Of a DNA stretch of 64,000 bases, positions 52,430 to 64,000 are shown piece by piece. The translations under genes and the position numbers were made by a program. Origin of the DNA: Streptomyces sp. NBC_01255 (lineage in GTDB: Bacteria; Actinomycetota; Actinomycetes; Streptomycetales; Streptomycetaceae); NCBI RefSeq assembly GCF_036226445.1, contig NZ_CP108474.1, positions 7,688,001 to 7,752,000 on the forward strand, in the 5' to 3' direction. Numbering within the stretch: position 1 is the stretch's first letter; every line of letters starts with the position of its first letter. Under the pieces are notes generated by a model that was not told where the DNA came from, did not search any database, and was given only the letters and a program-made list of their open reading frames with translations.

Positions 52430-53281
52430 ATGTCCCGACCCGTCACTGTGGGAGTGGACGGCTCAGAAGGAAGCGTGGCGGCGGTGGACTGGGCCGCCGA
52501 CGAGGCGGCGCTGCGCGGCGACGGCCTGCGACTGGTGTACGCCACGCGGTGGGCGGAGCATCAGTTGGGGGCGATGAAGGTGTCGCACGCTGACCGTGCA
52601 GGCGAGGCGAAAGGCGTCCTGGCCGCGACAGAGCGGCGTGTCGGTTCCCGGCAGCCGGACCTCGCCATGACCGCCGACGAGGTCGAGGACGGCCCCGTCA
52701 ACGTGCTGCTCTCCGCCGCCTCCCAGGCGGAGTTGCTCGTCGTGGGCTCGCATGGGTTGGGCAGCGTCCGCGGGTTCATCGTCGGTTCGGTGGGGCAGGA
52801 GGTCGTCGCGGGAGCCGAGCGTCCGGTGGTTCTCGTTCGCCCCGGATACGAGAAGGACGGTTCCGGCGCGTCCGAGGGGAGCAGCCGCCGGAAAGTGGTC
52901 CTCGGCCTCGATGTGAACGACGTCAAGGACGAGCTCTTGCACTTCGCGTTCGACTTCGCGGGGCGGCACCGCGTACCGCTGGAGATCGTGCACACGTGGC
53001 ACGATTCCTTCGTCCACCACCCCGACGCGGCCACGAAGGACGAGAGGGCGTCAGCGCTTGCCACCGCGGTGCGGCCCTTCCGGGACAGGTTCCCGGAGAC
53101 GGAGGTGGCGGAGGTGTCCGCCCTGGGACGGGCGGCCGAGCATCTCATCGAGGCCGCGTCGGACGCCCGCCTCGTGGTCGTCGGCCGGCGCAGGGCGGCC
53201 AGGGGCGCGCACATCGGATCGGTCACCCACGCCGTCATCCACCACGCCTCCTGCCCTGTGGCCGTCGTACCGCACACCTGA
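52430..53281 (+). CDS. Universal stress protein, two Usp domains
   Basis: 283 residues, tandem Usp folds. The first has VTVGVDGSEGSVAAVDWAADEA and the ATP loop VVGSHGLGSVRGFIVGSVGQEV...PVVLVR (G-x2-G-x9-GS). The second has VVLGLDVNDVKDELLHFAF and VVVGRRRAARGAHIGSVTHAVIHHASCPVAVV. An ATP-binding stress/dormancy protein is expected. ATG 52430 sits behind GAGGAGAG; longer upstream starts add a non-Usp tail. Confidence 0.93.
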   Translation: MSRPVTVGVDGSEGSVAAVDWAADEAALRGDGLRLVYATRWAEHQLGAMKVSHADRAGEAKGVLAATERRVGSRQPDLAMTADEVEDGPVNVLLSAASQAELLVVGSHGLGSVRGFIVGSVGQEVVAGAERPVVLVRPGYEKDGSGASEGSSRRKVVLGLDVNDVKDELLHFAFDFAGRHRVPLEIVHTWHDSFVHHPDAATKDERASALATAVRPFRDRFPETEVAEVSALGRAAEHLIEAASDARLVVVGRRRAARGAHIGSVTHAVIHHASCPVAVVPHT

Positions 53282-53360
53282 CAGGTGCGGACGGCGTCGT
53301 TGTGGCGCGGAGCACGTTTCACTGGCCGAGGGGCAGCGGTGCGGGAACTAGGCTCGTGGC

Positions 53361-54203
53361 GTGACACCGCCTGAGCATGGCGCCGAAGGCGCGGGACCTT
53401 TTACCACCCGGCTCACCTGGCACCGCCCCGAAGGGGAGACAGTGGTGTGGGAGTCGCGGCTCGCGCGCAAGCGTGGGGCGCTGTCCGTCCGCGGCCCCGG
53501 GGGCACGGTATCCGCGTCTCGGACGACCGATGCCGGAGCCCTCGGCCGTCTTCGGCGGCTCAACTCCGTCGCCTCGGGTGCGTTCATCCTCGGCGGGCTG
53601 CTCTTCGCTCTCGGTGCCGGGGTCGCCCAGTTCGGCTCGGGCGACCCGGTCGAGAGCGCCTCGATCTACTTCGTGGGCGGGCTGTTCTTCAGTGCCGGGG
53701 GCTACACCTCGCTCCTGCAGGTGCTGAACGCGCCTCGCCACTCCGAAGGGGGCGGCCCACTGGCCACGGCCGGCTGGCGGTGGTGGGGGTACGAGCCGAT
53801 GCGTGTGGACTGGCTCAGTACGTTCGTGCTGTTCGCCGGGACGCTCGTGTTCGGAGTCAACCTGCTGGACTCCTTCCTGCAAGGGCTCACCGTCCAGCAG
53901 ACCAACCGGCTGATCTGGACACCCGACGTGATCGGGTGCGTGCTGTTCCTGGTGTCGGGTCATCTCGCGTTCGTCGAGATCTGTCACCGCTCCCGCCCCT
54001 GCCTTCGCTCGCGCAGCCTCGGCTGGTGGGTGGTCGCGGTGAATCAGCTCGGGTCGGTGCTCTTCATGGTCGCCGCGCTGGCGGCCTTCACCCGGCCCAC
54101 CACCCAGAGCCTGGTCAACACTGACATCGCCAACTGGGGGACGTTGTGCGGTGCGCTGTGCTTCTCCCTGGGTGGTGTCCTCCAGGCCTTCGAACGTCCC
54201 TAG
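53361..54203 (+). CDS. Multi-pass membrane protein, YrhK-like
   Basis: 280 residues from GTG 53361. Six hydrophobic helices in pairs: SVASGAFILGGLLFALGAGVAQF, SIYFVGGLFFSAGGYTSLLQVLN, LSTFVLFAGTLVFGVNLL, DVIGCVLFLVSGHLAFVEIC, VVAVNQLGSVLFMVAALAAF and TLCGALCFSLGGVLQAF. Helix-pair repeats resemble YrhK-domain proteins of unknown role. It ends 8 bp from the convergent kinase-like gene. Confidence 0.75.
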   Translation: MTPPEHGAEGAGPFTTRLTWHRPEGETVVWESRLARKRGALSVRGPGGTVSASRTTDAGALGRLRRLNSVASGAFILGGLLFALGAGVAQFGSGDPVESASIYFVGGLFFSAGGYTSLLQVLNAPRHSEGGGPLATAGWRWWGYEPMRVDWLSTFVLFAGTLVFGVNLLDSFLQGLTVQQTNRLIWTPDVIGCVLFLVSGHLAFVEICHRSRPCLRSRSLGWWVVAVNQLGSVLFMVAALAAFTRPTTQSLVNTDIANWGTLCGALCFSLGGVLQAFERP

Positions 54204-54211
54204 GACCGGCC

Positions 54212-54733
54212 TCAGCTCGTGAGCGCTCCCGCGATCCGCAGCGCGGCCTGTGCGGGAGTGAGGTGCGTGGTGTCGACGACCTCGGCCTCTCCGTGCAGCC
54301 ATGTGCGGGCCGCTTCGGCGTACGGCTCGAGGTACTTGAGGCGGAAGGCGGAGGGGCCCATGACAGTGTCCCCCTCGATGCGCCCGCGGAGGGTGTCCTG
54401 GTCGGCATGGAGGACGAAGTGCCTGACGGGGATGGCGTGTTGGGCGAGGCCCGTGCTGATCTCGCGCCAGTACTGTTCGACCAGGACCGTCATGGGCATC
54501 ACCAGGGTGCCGCCGGTGTAGTCGAGTACGCGGCGGGCGGTCTCGACGACGAGCGGCCGCCACGGCGGCCAGTGCTGGAAGTTGTCCGTCTCGGGCAGCC
54601 CCGGCGTGATGTCCATGAGCGTCTCGCCGACCTTCTCGGCGTCGAACACCCGTGAATCCGGGATCAACTCCTGGAGGAGTGCACTGGTCGTCGTCTTGCC
54701 TGCCCCGTGGGTGCCGTTCAGCCATACGATCAT
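54212..54733 (-). CDS. TmrB-like P-loop NTPase
   Basis: 173 residues. Walker A at the very N-terminus (MIVWLNGTHGAGKTTTSALL), then VFDAEKVGETL, YTGGTLVMPMTVL and VRHFVLHADQDTLRGRIEG. These match the TmrB group of ATP-binding proteins (in Bacillus, TmrB confers tunicamycin resistance). It probably phosphorylates or binds a small molecule. Start ATG 54733; longer in-frame reading lacks support. Confidence 0.82.
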   Translation of the reverse strand: MIVWLNGTHGAGKTTTSALLQELIPDSRVFDAEKVGETLMDITPGLPETDNFQHWPPWRPLVVETARRVLDYTGGTLVMPMTVLVEQYWREISTGLAQHAIPVRHFVLHADQDTLRGRIEGDTVMGPSAFRLKYLEPYAEAARTWLHGEAEVVDTTHLTPAQAALRIAGALTS

Positions 54734-54853
54734 GGCACTCGACACTAGCGCCCGCGGGTCGTGGGCGGCCCAGGACGCCCGGATCCTCGACACGACGCTG
54801 GCCATGTACTGGAGAAGGCCGCCCTCTACTTCCCATGATGTCGGGCACCCCGT

Positions 54854-55588
54854 TCAGTGCGGCGGCGGAACCGGGTCCAGGGCGTTGCCGACAGAGCAGC
54901 CGCCCTCTCCGGGCATCCGCTGGATCCGGGTCGGCACCCATACCTCGGTGGCGCCGGGCACCACGCGGGCGAGAAGGCAGTCCTGCGGGTCGAAGCCGTT
55001 GCCCTTGACCGACAGGAGAACGCCGACCCGGCCGCCGTCCGCCTTCACCTCGGTACGGACCGCCGGAGGCAGGTCCAGGGCCGCGACCGTACGGCGTACC
55101 TCGGCCTCGTTCACCAGGCCGCCCTCCGGTACCCGGGGAAGCTTCGCGTCGAGCTCCTCGTACGGCAGCCGGGGCGGTTCGGGCGGCGGGGCGAAGGTCA
55201 GCGGAGGGCCGTCCGGGCAGTCCACGTCACTGGGATCCTCACCCCACTCCGACTTCGGCGACACCCGCACCGCGAAACAGCGCAGCACGGTGATCTCGTC
55301 GAGGTCGAACCATCTGTTGTACGCCGAGCCGGACGTGCGGACGACCACGTCGACGCCGTCCCCGTCGTGGGTCGAGGTACCCGTCAGCCGCAGTACCTCC
55401 ACCCCGTCGATGCCGGAAGCGGAGCGCCCGACCTCCTCCGCCGTGCGAGGACGCTGGCTGTGGAGGCGCTCGCTCGCCTTTCTGGCCACCTCCCGTGCGA
55501 CGTCCGCCGCATCCTCATCGGAGGGCTGCACGACGCCGCAGCCGGCGATGGACAGCAACAGCGGTGCGAGCAGCAGCAGTCGGCGCAT
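54854..55588 (-). CDS. Lipoprotein of unknown function
   Basis: 244 residues. Signal peptide MRRLLLLAPLLLSIAGC with lipobox cysteine ~17. The mature chain has scattered cysteines (LRCFAV, VDCPDG, QDCLLA, GGCSVG), suggesting two disulfides, and a proline-rich middle (PPPEPPRLPYEEL). It was not assigned to a family. Confidence 0.75.
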   Translation of the reverse strand: MRRLLLLAPLLLSIAGCGVVQPSDEDAADVAREVARKASERLHSQRPRTAEEVGRSASGIDGVEVLRLTGTSTHDGDGVDVVVRTSGSAYNRWFDLDEITVLRCFAVRVSPKSEWGEDPSDVDCPDGPPLTFAPPPEPPRLPYEELDAKLPRVPEGGLVNEAEVRRTVAALDLPPAVRTEVKADGGRVGVLLSVKGNGFDPQDCLLARVVPGATEVWVPTRIQRMPGEGGCSVGNALDPVPPPH

Positions 55589-55699
55589 GTGTCCACCTTT
55601 CCGGCGCCGCGCGCGGCGGGCGACCGTCCGCGTACTCAGACCGGCGTAGGTGATCGTACTCAGCCCCGGTGCGGGCCCATCGGCCAGACCGGATCGTGA

Positions 55700-55740
55700 C
55701 GATGTCCCGGTTCGCCGACGGGCGGCGGACCGGGACATCG
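55700..55740 (-). terminator. Hairpin downstream of katG
   Basis: CGATGTCCCGGT, 17-base loop, ACCGGGACATCG: a perfect 12-bp stem just beyond the katG stop on the leftward strand. Confidence 0.85.
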
Positions 55741-55747
55741 GTCGGAC

Positions 55748-58237
<2,490 letters not shown>

Positions 58238-58423
58238 ATGGCCGGCAAGGGCATGGAGAAGGCGAAGGGCAAGCTGAAGGAAGCCGCCGGAAAGGTGACG
58301 GGCAACAAGCGCCTGGAGGCGGAAGGCAGGACGGACCAGATGAAGGGCAAGGTCCGGGAGGCGGTCGAGGCGGTACGTGAGCGCGCCAAGGGCGTCCGCG
58401 ACTCCCTGGGCCGCGACAAGTAG
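58238..58423 (+). CDS. CsbD family general-stress protein
   Basis: 61 residues: MAGKGMEKAKGKLKEAAGKVTGNKRLEAEGRTDQMKGKVREA followed by a basic helix. It matches the CsbD pattern (GkxxxxkGxxKExxGkxTgnxxLxxEGkxdqxkG). In Bacillus CsbD belongs to the SigB stress regulon; the protein is small, hydrophilic and of unclear mechanism. Start ATG 58238; AAAGGGG upstream. Confidence 0.92.
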   Translation: MAGKGMEKAKGKLKEAAGKVTGNKRLEAEGRTDQMKGKVREAVEAVRERAKGVRDSLGRDK

Positions 58424-58453
58424 ACCCGGCGAGCGGTTGACGCGTCGGTGCCG

Positions 58454-58488
58454 GCCGCCCCTGCCTCCCTGTGTGAGGCGGGGGCGGC
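58454..58488 (+). terminator. Hairpin after csbD
   Basis: GCCGCCCCTGCCTC, 7-base loop, GAGGCGGGGGCGGC: 14-bp stem with one T-G wobble, between csbD and the convergent marR gene. Confidence 0.88.
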
Positions 58489-58509
58489 GTCCGTCCGCGA
58501 CTTCCTGTC

Positions 58510-60403
<1,894 letters not shown>

Positions 60404-60452
60404 ACAGCGGGCGGGGGCACTGGCTGCGCGGGGCCTCAGGGGGCAGCGCGCC

Positions 60453-61229
60453 TCAGGGAGTGGACCGTACGACGACGAGTGAGCCCTCGTAAGCCGGCCG
60501 GGAGCGCAGGTGGCCGAAGCGCTCGTCCCAGGCCCCGGATCGCAGGTCGTCGCGGAGTGTTCGGTCGAAGCGTTCGCGGACGCCGTCGTCGACGAAGCTC
60601 CAGGCGGAGCACGCCTGGCGGGCGCCGGGGTCGAGGAGCATCTCGGGGCGGCCGTAGTACGCCTCGTTGAAGGCGTCGGTGCAGTCGAAGGGGATGGGGA
60701 CGGCGTCGACGGTGACCACTCCGCCGAGGGCCGCGGCGATGTCGTCGACGAGCGGGTAGCGGCGGGCCTCGATGTCGAGGGCCTCGGGGGCGTAGTCGTA
60801 CAGCCAGAAGTGGCGTACGAGTGCCGGGTCGCACGTGAGGACCACGACCGGACCTCGGGTCACGCGCCGCATCTCCCGCAGGCCGGTGCTCACATCGCTC
60901 CACTGGTGCAAGCTGAACAGCGTCATCGCCGCGTCGAACTCGCCGTCGGGGAACGGCGGGTCCTCGGCGGCGGCGTCGATCGCGCGAGGGAGTCGGTCCG
61001 GCCGCCGGGCCCGCATCAAGGCGGACGGTTCGACGGCGGTCACCGCGCCGGCGATACTCTCGTACGATCCGGCGCCGGCGCCGACAGTGAGGACGGTGCG
61101 CGCCTGCCCCAGGCCCTTGGCGACGAGTCGGGCGATGCGTCCGTCCGGACGGCGGTGGGCGGGGTGGCCGGAACCGATCGTGCTGTGGTCGACGTCGCCG
61201 ACGCTGCCGTCGTACGTACGTGTCGTCAT
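60453..61229 (-). CDS. Class I SAM-dependent methyltransferase
   Basis: 258 residues. Motif I VLTVGAGAGSYESIA, acidic end of strand 2 TAVEPS, and the methyltransferase-11 pattern DPPFPDGEFDAAMTLFSLHQWSDVSTGLREMRRVTRGPVVVLTCDP. Substrate unknown; the C-terminal part varies in this family. It converges with the enolase gene 50 bp away. Confidence 0.85.
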   Translation of the reverse strand: MTTRTYDGSVGDVDHSTIGSGHPAHRRPDGRIARLVAKGLGQARTVLTVGAGAGSYESIAGAVTAVEPSALMRARRPDRLPRAIDAAAEDPPFPDGEFDAAMTLFSLHQWSDVSTGLREMRRVTRGPVVVLTCDPALVRHFWLYDYAPEALDIEARRYPLVDDIAAALGGVVTVDAVPIPFDCTDAFNEAYYGRPEMLLDPGARQACSAWSFVDDGVRERFDRTLRDDLRSGAWDERFGHLRSRPAYEGSLVVVRSTP

Positions 61230-61860
61230 CTGCCTTACCTCGCCTCGTGAGCAGGAACAGCGCAAGCGGACGCGGGGCTCGGGCATGGGAGCTCCGCGCA
61301 ACCGCCTCAGCTCGGACGGCCACGCCATCCATCCTGCATCTGCGGGCCCAGGATCACAATTGCCTCACGAATGCTTGGCTGATCAGCCATGACGGCAGGT
61401 AGATGTGGTTTGGAGGTGCGGACGGGCGTGCAGGCTGACGCCCGTTGGTCGCTCAGCCCTGCAGTTCGGCGCGCGCCAGGAAGTGGCCGACGGAGTGGAT
61501 CGACGTCGGTCGCCGGGGTCAGGACGATCGCCCCGCGCCGCTCCGAGATGGGCGGGGTGCGGAAGGGCGCCGTATATGCGGTCCGCATCGCCGAGCATCC
61601 GCTCATGTGCATTTCATGGAAATAGCCCCCGCGTGGTGGGCGGATGCTTGGTTGCCGAAGTGAGTCCCAGGTCAGCGGGCTCGTGGGGCTCAAGGCAAGG
61701 TTCGCGAAACCTTCGTGGAATGAGCGAGGCAGTGGGGTCTGAAAGGCTGGTGAATGCGATGCGCGTTGCCGGCGGGGAATTTCCTTCCGGTAGCGTCGAT
61801 TGGGACGCAGGCCACAGAAGTGATGACTGTTCGTTTCCGGCTTTGTGAGGCGTGTTCTCC
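61230..61860. other. 631-bp non-coding or decayed region
   Basis: No gene is supported. A leftward frame (61307-61693) is open but has no good start and no family. A 27-codon reading MADQPSIREAIVILGPQMQD near 61390 is the only peptide-like stretch. The last 100 bp are the leader of the molybdate-binding gene. Confidence 0.45.
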
Positions 61861-62280
61861 ATGACCCTGTCCATTCGCAACCAGCTCCCCGGTACCGTCA
61901 CGGCCGTCACCACGGGCGAGGCCATGGCGTCCGTGAAGGTGCGCCTGGCCGGCGGCCAGGACATCACCGCCGCCATCACCGCCGATGCCGTCAAGGACCT
62001 GGGCCTGACCGCAGGTTCCGCGGTGAAGGCGCTGGTGAAGTCCACCGAGGTCGCCCTCGCGACCGGTCCCGTCGAGGGCATCTCCATTCGCAACCAGCTC
62101 GCCGGATCCGTCACCGAGGTGTCGACCGGCGGCGCCATGGGGTCGGTGAAGGTCTCCGTCGAGGGCGGGGAGCTGACCGCCGCGATCACCAAGGAAGCCG
62201 TCGAGGACCTCGGTCTGAACGCCGGGACTTCCGTTGTCGCCCTGATCAAGTCGACCGAGATCTCCCTCGCCTCCGCCTGA
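61861..62280 (+). CDS. Di-TOBE (Mop) molybdate-binding protein
   Basis: 139 residues made of two ~68-residue TOBE repeats, each starting SIRNQLPGTVT or SIRNQLAGSVT and ending ALVKSTEVALA or ALIKSTEISLA. These molbindins oligomerise and store molybdate or tungstate in the cytoplasm. ATG 61861 is 10 bases after GTGAGG; GTG 61852 is an alternative. It converges with modA, and the hairpin at 62298-62330 separates them. Confidence 0.93.
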   Translation: MTLSIRNQLPGTVTAVTTGEAMASVKVRLAGGQDITAAITADAVKDLGLTAGSAVKALVKSTEVALATGPVEGISIRNQLAGSVTEVSTGGAMGSVKVSVEGGELTAAITKEAVEDLGLNAGTSVVALIKSTEISLASA

Positions 62281-62297
62281 TTCTCCTGCTGTACGAG

Positions 62298-62330
62298 AGG
62301 GCCGCGCACCCGCCCGGGGAGCGTGGCCCT
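62298..62330 (+). terminator. Hairpin between molbindin and modA genes
   Basis: AGGGCCGCG, 15-base loop, CGTGGCCCT: 9-bp stem with one G-T pair, 18 bp after the molbindin stop. It may serve both convergent genes. Confidence 0.7.
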
Positions 62331-62440
62331 TCCGCATCGGACGGGCTCACAGGCCGTCCATGCGCTCGGTGAACCGACCGGAGCAGCAGGGACCGTCCCC
62401 CGGTACGGGCAGCCCTCACCATCCGGCCGGCGCCGGTCGG

Positions 62441-63274
62441 TTACGGCTTCTGGAAGCCGGCGTCCTGGAGGATCTTCTGGCCCTCGGGCGACGACAGCCA
62501 GGCGACGAACGCGGCCGCGGCCTCGGCGTTCTTGGAGTCCTTGAGTGTGGCGGCCGGGTACTTCGCGATGGCGTTCTGCGCGTCGGGGATCTCGACGGCG
62601 TCGACCTTGTCGGCTGCGGAGGCGGCGTCGGTCTTGTAGACGAGGCCGGCGTCGGCTTCGCCCAGCTCGACCTTGCTGAGCACGGCGCGGACGTTCGGCT
62701 CCTGCGAGACCGGCTTCACCGTGACCTTCTGGGCGTCCAGGACCTGCTTGCTGTACTTGCCCGCGGGCACCTCGGGGGCTGCGAGGACGACCTTGAGCTT
62801 GGTGTCGGCAAGGTCCTTCAGCTCGTCGACCTTGAACGGGTTGCCCTCGCCGGTGGCGATGACGAGCCGGTTCTTCGCGATGATCGCCGGGGTGCCGGTG
62901 TCGGCCTTGACCTTGTCCATGCTCTTGGTGTCGGCGGTGACCAGGACGTCGGCGGGCGAGCCCTGCGACACCTGGGCGACGAGCTCCTGCGAGCCGGCGA
63001 ACGAGAAGGTGATCCTCGTGCCCGGGTTGGCCTTCTCGTAGGCGGCACCCGCCGTCTTGAACACGTTGGTGAGGGACGCCGCCGCGAGGACGGTGAGGTT
63101 CGCCCGGGGCGCGGCGCTCGCGGAGCCGGAGGGTGTGGAGCCGGAGGGTGTGGAGCCGGCGGTGTCCTTCTTGGTGTCGTCGTTGTTGCCGCACGCGGTG
63201 AGGGGGACCAGCAGGGCCGCGGTGAGGGCGGCAGCGGCGGCACGGCGTCTGGTGGGGGCGAGGGTGAAGGTCAT
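62441..63274 (-). CDS. modA: Molybdate ABC transporter substrate-binding protein
   Basis: 277 residues, lipoprotein signal ending LVPLTAC (Cys ~28), a GSTPSGSTPSGS linker, then the ModA fold: LTVLAAASLTNVFKTAGAAYEKANPG, SFAGSQELVAQVSQGSPADVLVTADTKSM, FKVDELKDLADTKLKVVLAAPEVPAGKYS and DAGLVYKTDAAS. It binds molybdate outside the membrane. AAGGAG precedes ATG 63274. The expected modB and modC do not follow: the next gene is convergent and the strand is empty, so transport needs partners elsewhere. Confidence 0.95.
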   Translation of the reverse strand: MTFTLAPTRRRAAAAALTAALLVPLTACGNNDDTKKDTAGSTPSGSTPSGSASAAPRANLTVLAAASLTNVFKTAGAAYEKANPGTRITFSFAGSQELVAQVSQGSPADVLVTADTKSMDKVKADTGTPAIIAKNRLVIATGEGNPFKVDELKDLADTKLKVVLAAPEVPAGKYSKQVLDAQKVTVKPVSQEPNVRAVLSKVELGEADAGLVYKTDAASAADKVDAVEIPDAQNAIAKYPAATLKDSKNAEAAAAFVAWLSSPEGQKILQDAGFQKP

Positions 63275-63396
63275 GAGGGTCTGAGCTCCTTGGGGACGAA
63301 CGAGGAGTACGGGGATGGCAGGCCGCGCCGACTGCCGAGGTGCTGCGGTGTCGCAGCGAGGTGGTGCTGTGGTGCTGTGGTGCTGCGTGAGGGTGG

Positions 63397-63504
63397 TCAG
63401 GTGCGATCGATGTGCACGCTGGTCGACTTCACGCGGGCGGTGGCCTGCATGCCGACTTCCAGTCCCGGCGCCTCCACGGCCTGACCCATGGAGGTGAACT
63501 GCAT
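63397..63504 (-). pseudogene. C-terminal remnant of an HTH-TOBE molybdenum regulator
   Basis: The 35-residue frame reads QAVEAPGLEVGMQATARVKSTSVHIDRT and stops. It is the last ~25 residues of the TOBE domain of the helix-turn-helix/molybdopterin-binding protein that normally precedes modA in Streptomyces (EAVEELGLEVG...ATARVKSTNVHIDR). The DNA-binding part and most of the TOBE domain are gone. It lies just upstream of modA on the same strand, where the intact gene is expected. Confidence 0.7.
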
Positions 63505-63610
63505 GTGCCACACCGTAGGGCGGACTGGATCTCATATGCAACAAAGCTGTGGGACTCTCCATCGCGAATGAGAGAGAGGCTGTAGGAATCGACGAGCGGC
63601 GCCGGATCCG

Positions 63611-64000
63611 TCACCCGACGCTCCGCGCCTCCCGGTCCAGGGCGAGCCAGACGCGGTCGCGGGTGACCGGCAGTTCGGTGAAGCGGATCCCGGTGGCGTC
63701 GCGCAGCGCGTTGGCGAAGGCGGGGGCGACGGGGTTGAAGGGGCTCTCGCTCATGGACTTGGCGCCGAGCGGGCCGATCGCGTCGCTGGTCTCCGTGAAG
63801 TGGACCTCGGTGCGGGGGACGTCCGCGTACTGGGGCAGCCGGTAGCGGCGGAACGCGGCCGTCGTGACCTCGCCGCGCTCGTCGATCCGGACCGTCTCGA
63901 AGAGCGTGGCGCCGAGGGCCTGGGCGACTCCGCCCTCGACCTGGCCGCGGCACTGCATCGGGTTCATGACCTTGCCCGCGTCGGCGGAGTGGACGCTGCG
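63611..64000 (-). CDS. Xanthine dehydrogenase-type molybdopterin subunit, C-terminal part
   Basis: The last 129 codons of a leftward gene whose start lies beyond the window. VHSADAGKVMNPMQCRGQVEGGVAQALGATLFE, FRRYRLPQYADVPRTEVHF and GAKSMSESPFNPVAPAFANALRDATGIRFTELPVT are the C-terminal signature of XdhB/CoxL-like large subunits; the conserved acidic base sits in KSMSESP (usual GE). The enzyme hydroxylates purines or aldehydes with a molybdenum cofactor. Its position beside molybdate genes fits. Confidence 0.9.
   Translation of the reverse strand, partial: RSVHSADAGKVMNPMQCRGQVEGGVAQALGATLFETVRIDERGEVTTAAFRRYRLPQYADVPRTEVHFTETSDAIGPLGAKSMSESPFNPVAPAFANALRDATGIRFTELPVTRDRVWLALDREARSVG

Noticed and set aside
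61307..61693. 128-codon leftward frame before the molbindin gene
   Set aside because: No ribosome site, no recognisable family and amino-acid composition like random high-GC translation.

Overview
The window looks like a Streptomyces chromosome segment, probably an accessory or arm region. GC is very high with strong third-position GC bias. Purine-rich Shine-Dalgarno sites and GTG starts are common. The gene families are typical of streptomycetes: AfsR/SARP regulator, SigB/SigF-type sigma factor, DUF2254, GH15, di-TOBE molybdenum protein, secreted S8 proteases. I saw no rRNA, tRNA, CRISPR array or intact insertion sequence.

Layout. Bases 1-5,700 are largely genomic scrap: a truncated ORF, half an IS5-type transposase, an orphan SUKH-4 immunity gene, a frameshifted recombinase relic, a luciferase-like oxidoreductase with an internal stop and deletion, and a frameshifted NmrA-type gene. 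From 5.7 to 11.7 kb the genes are mostly intact: a quinone-oxidoreductase/TetR pair sharing a palindromic operator, a secreted protein, a proline-rich membrane protein, a TTC38-like TPR protein. From 12 to 21.4 kb there are a subtilisin with a strong terminator, a solitary sugar-binding lipoprotein, SDR, methyltransferase, ArsR/MFS and VTT/DedA genes, interleaved with relics (GH5 mannanase, IS5, DUF6766, an NmrA N-terminus). From 21.5 to 26.6 kb there are small stress-type proteins, a transketolase ending inside a 16-bp tandem repeat, and a SigB-family sigma factor. From 26.6 to 34.4 kb a leftward set (hydrolase, glycosyltransferase, VOC-cupin fusion, double GNAT, AhpD-like protein) diverges from a 967-residue SARP/NB-ARC/TPR regulator.

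From 34.4 to 47.2 kb lies the most coherent block, a carbohydrate-oxidation and respiration set. A GH15 glucosidase converges on a leftward run: gluconokinase/aldose-epimerase fusion, cyclase, GMC oxidoreductase, glucose-dehydrogenase-like SDR, cydA, cydB and a TrkA-domain cation/proton antiporter. Several of these genes overlap by 4 bp. With the transketolase and a MarR-controlled enolase elsewhere in the window, it suggests a sugar-to-gluconate-to-pentose-phosphate route draining electrons to cytochrome bd. That link is inference.

From 47.4 to 61.2 kb there are a large S8 protease followed by a TrmB/LuxR-like regulator, a universal stress protein, membrane and lipoproteins, katG diverging from a CsbD gene, and a MarR/enolase pair with twin palindromes. 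The last 2.5 kb is a partly broken molybdenum locus: a di-TOBE molybdate-binding protein, modA without modB or modC, the tail of an HTH-TOBE regulator, and the C-terminus of a xanthine-dehydrogenase-type subunit running off the window.
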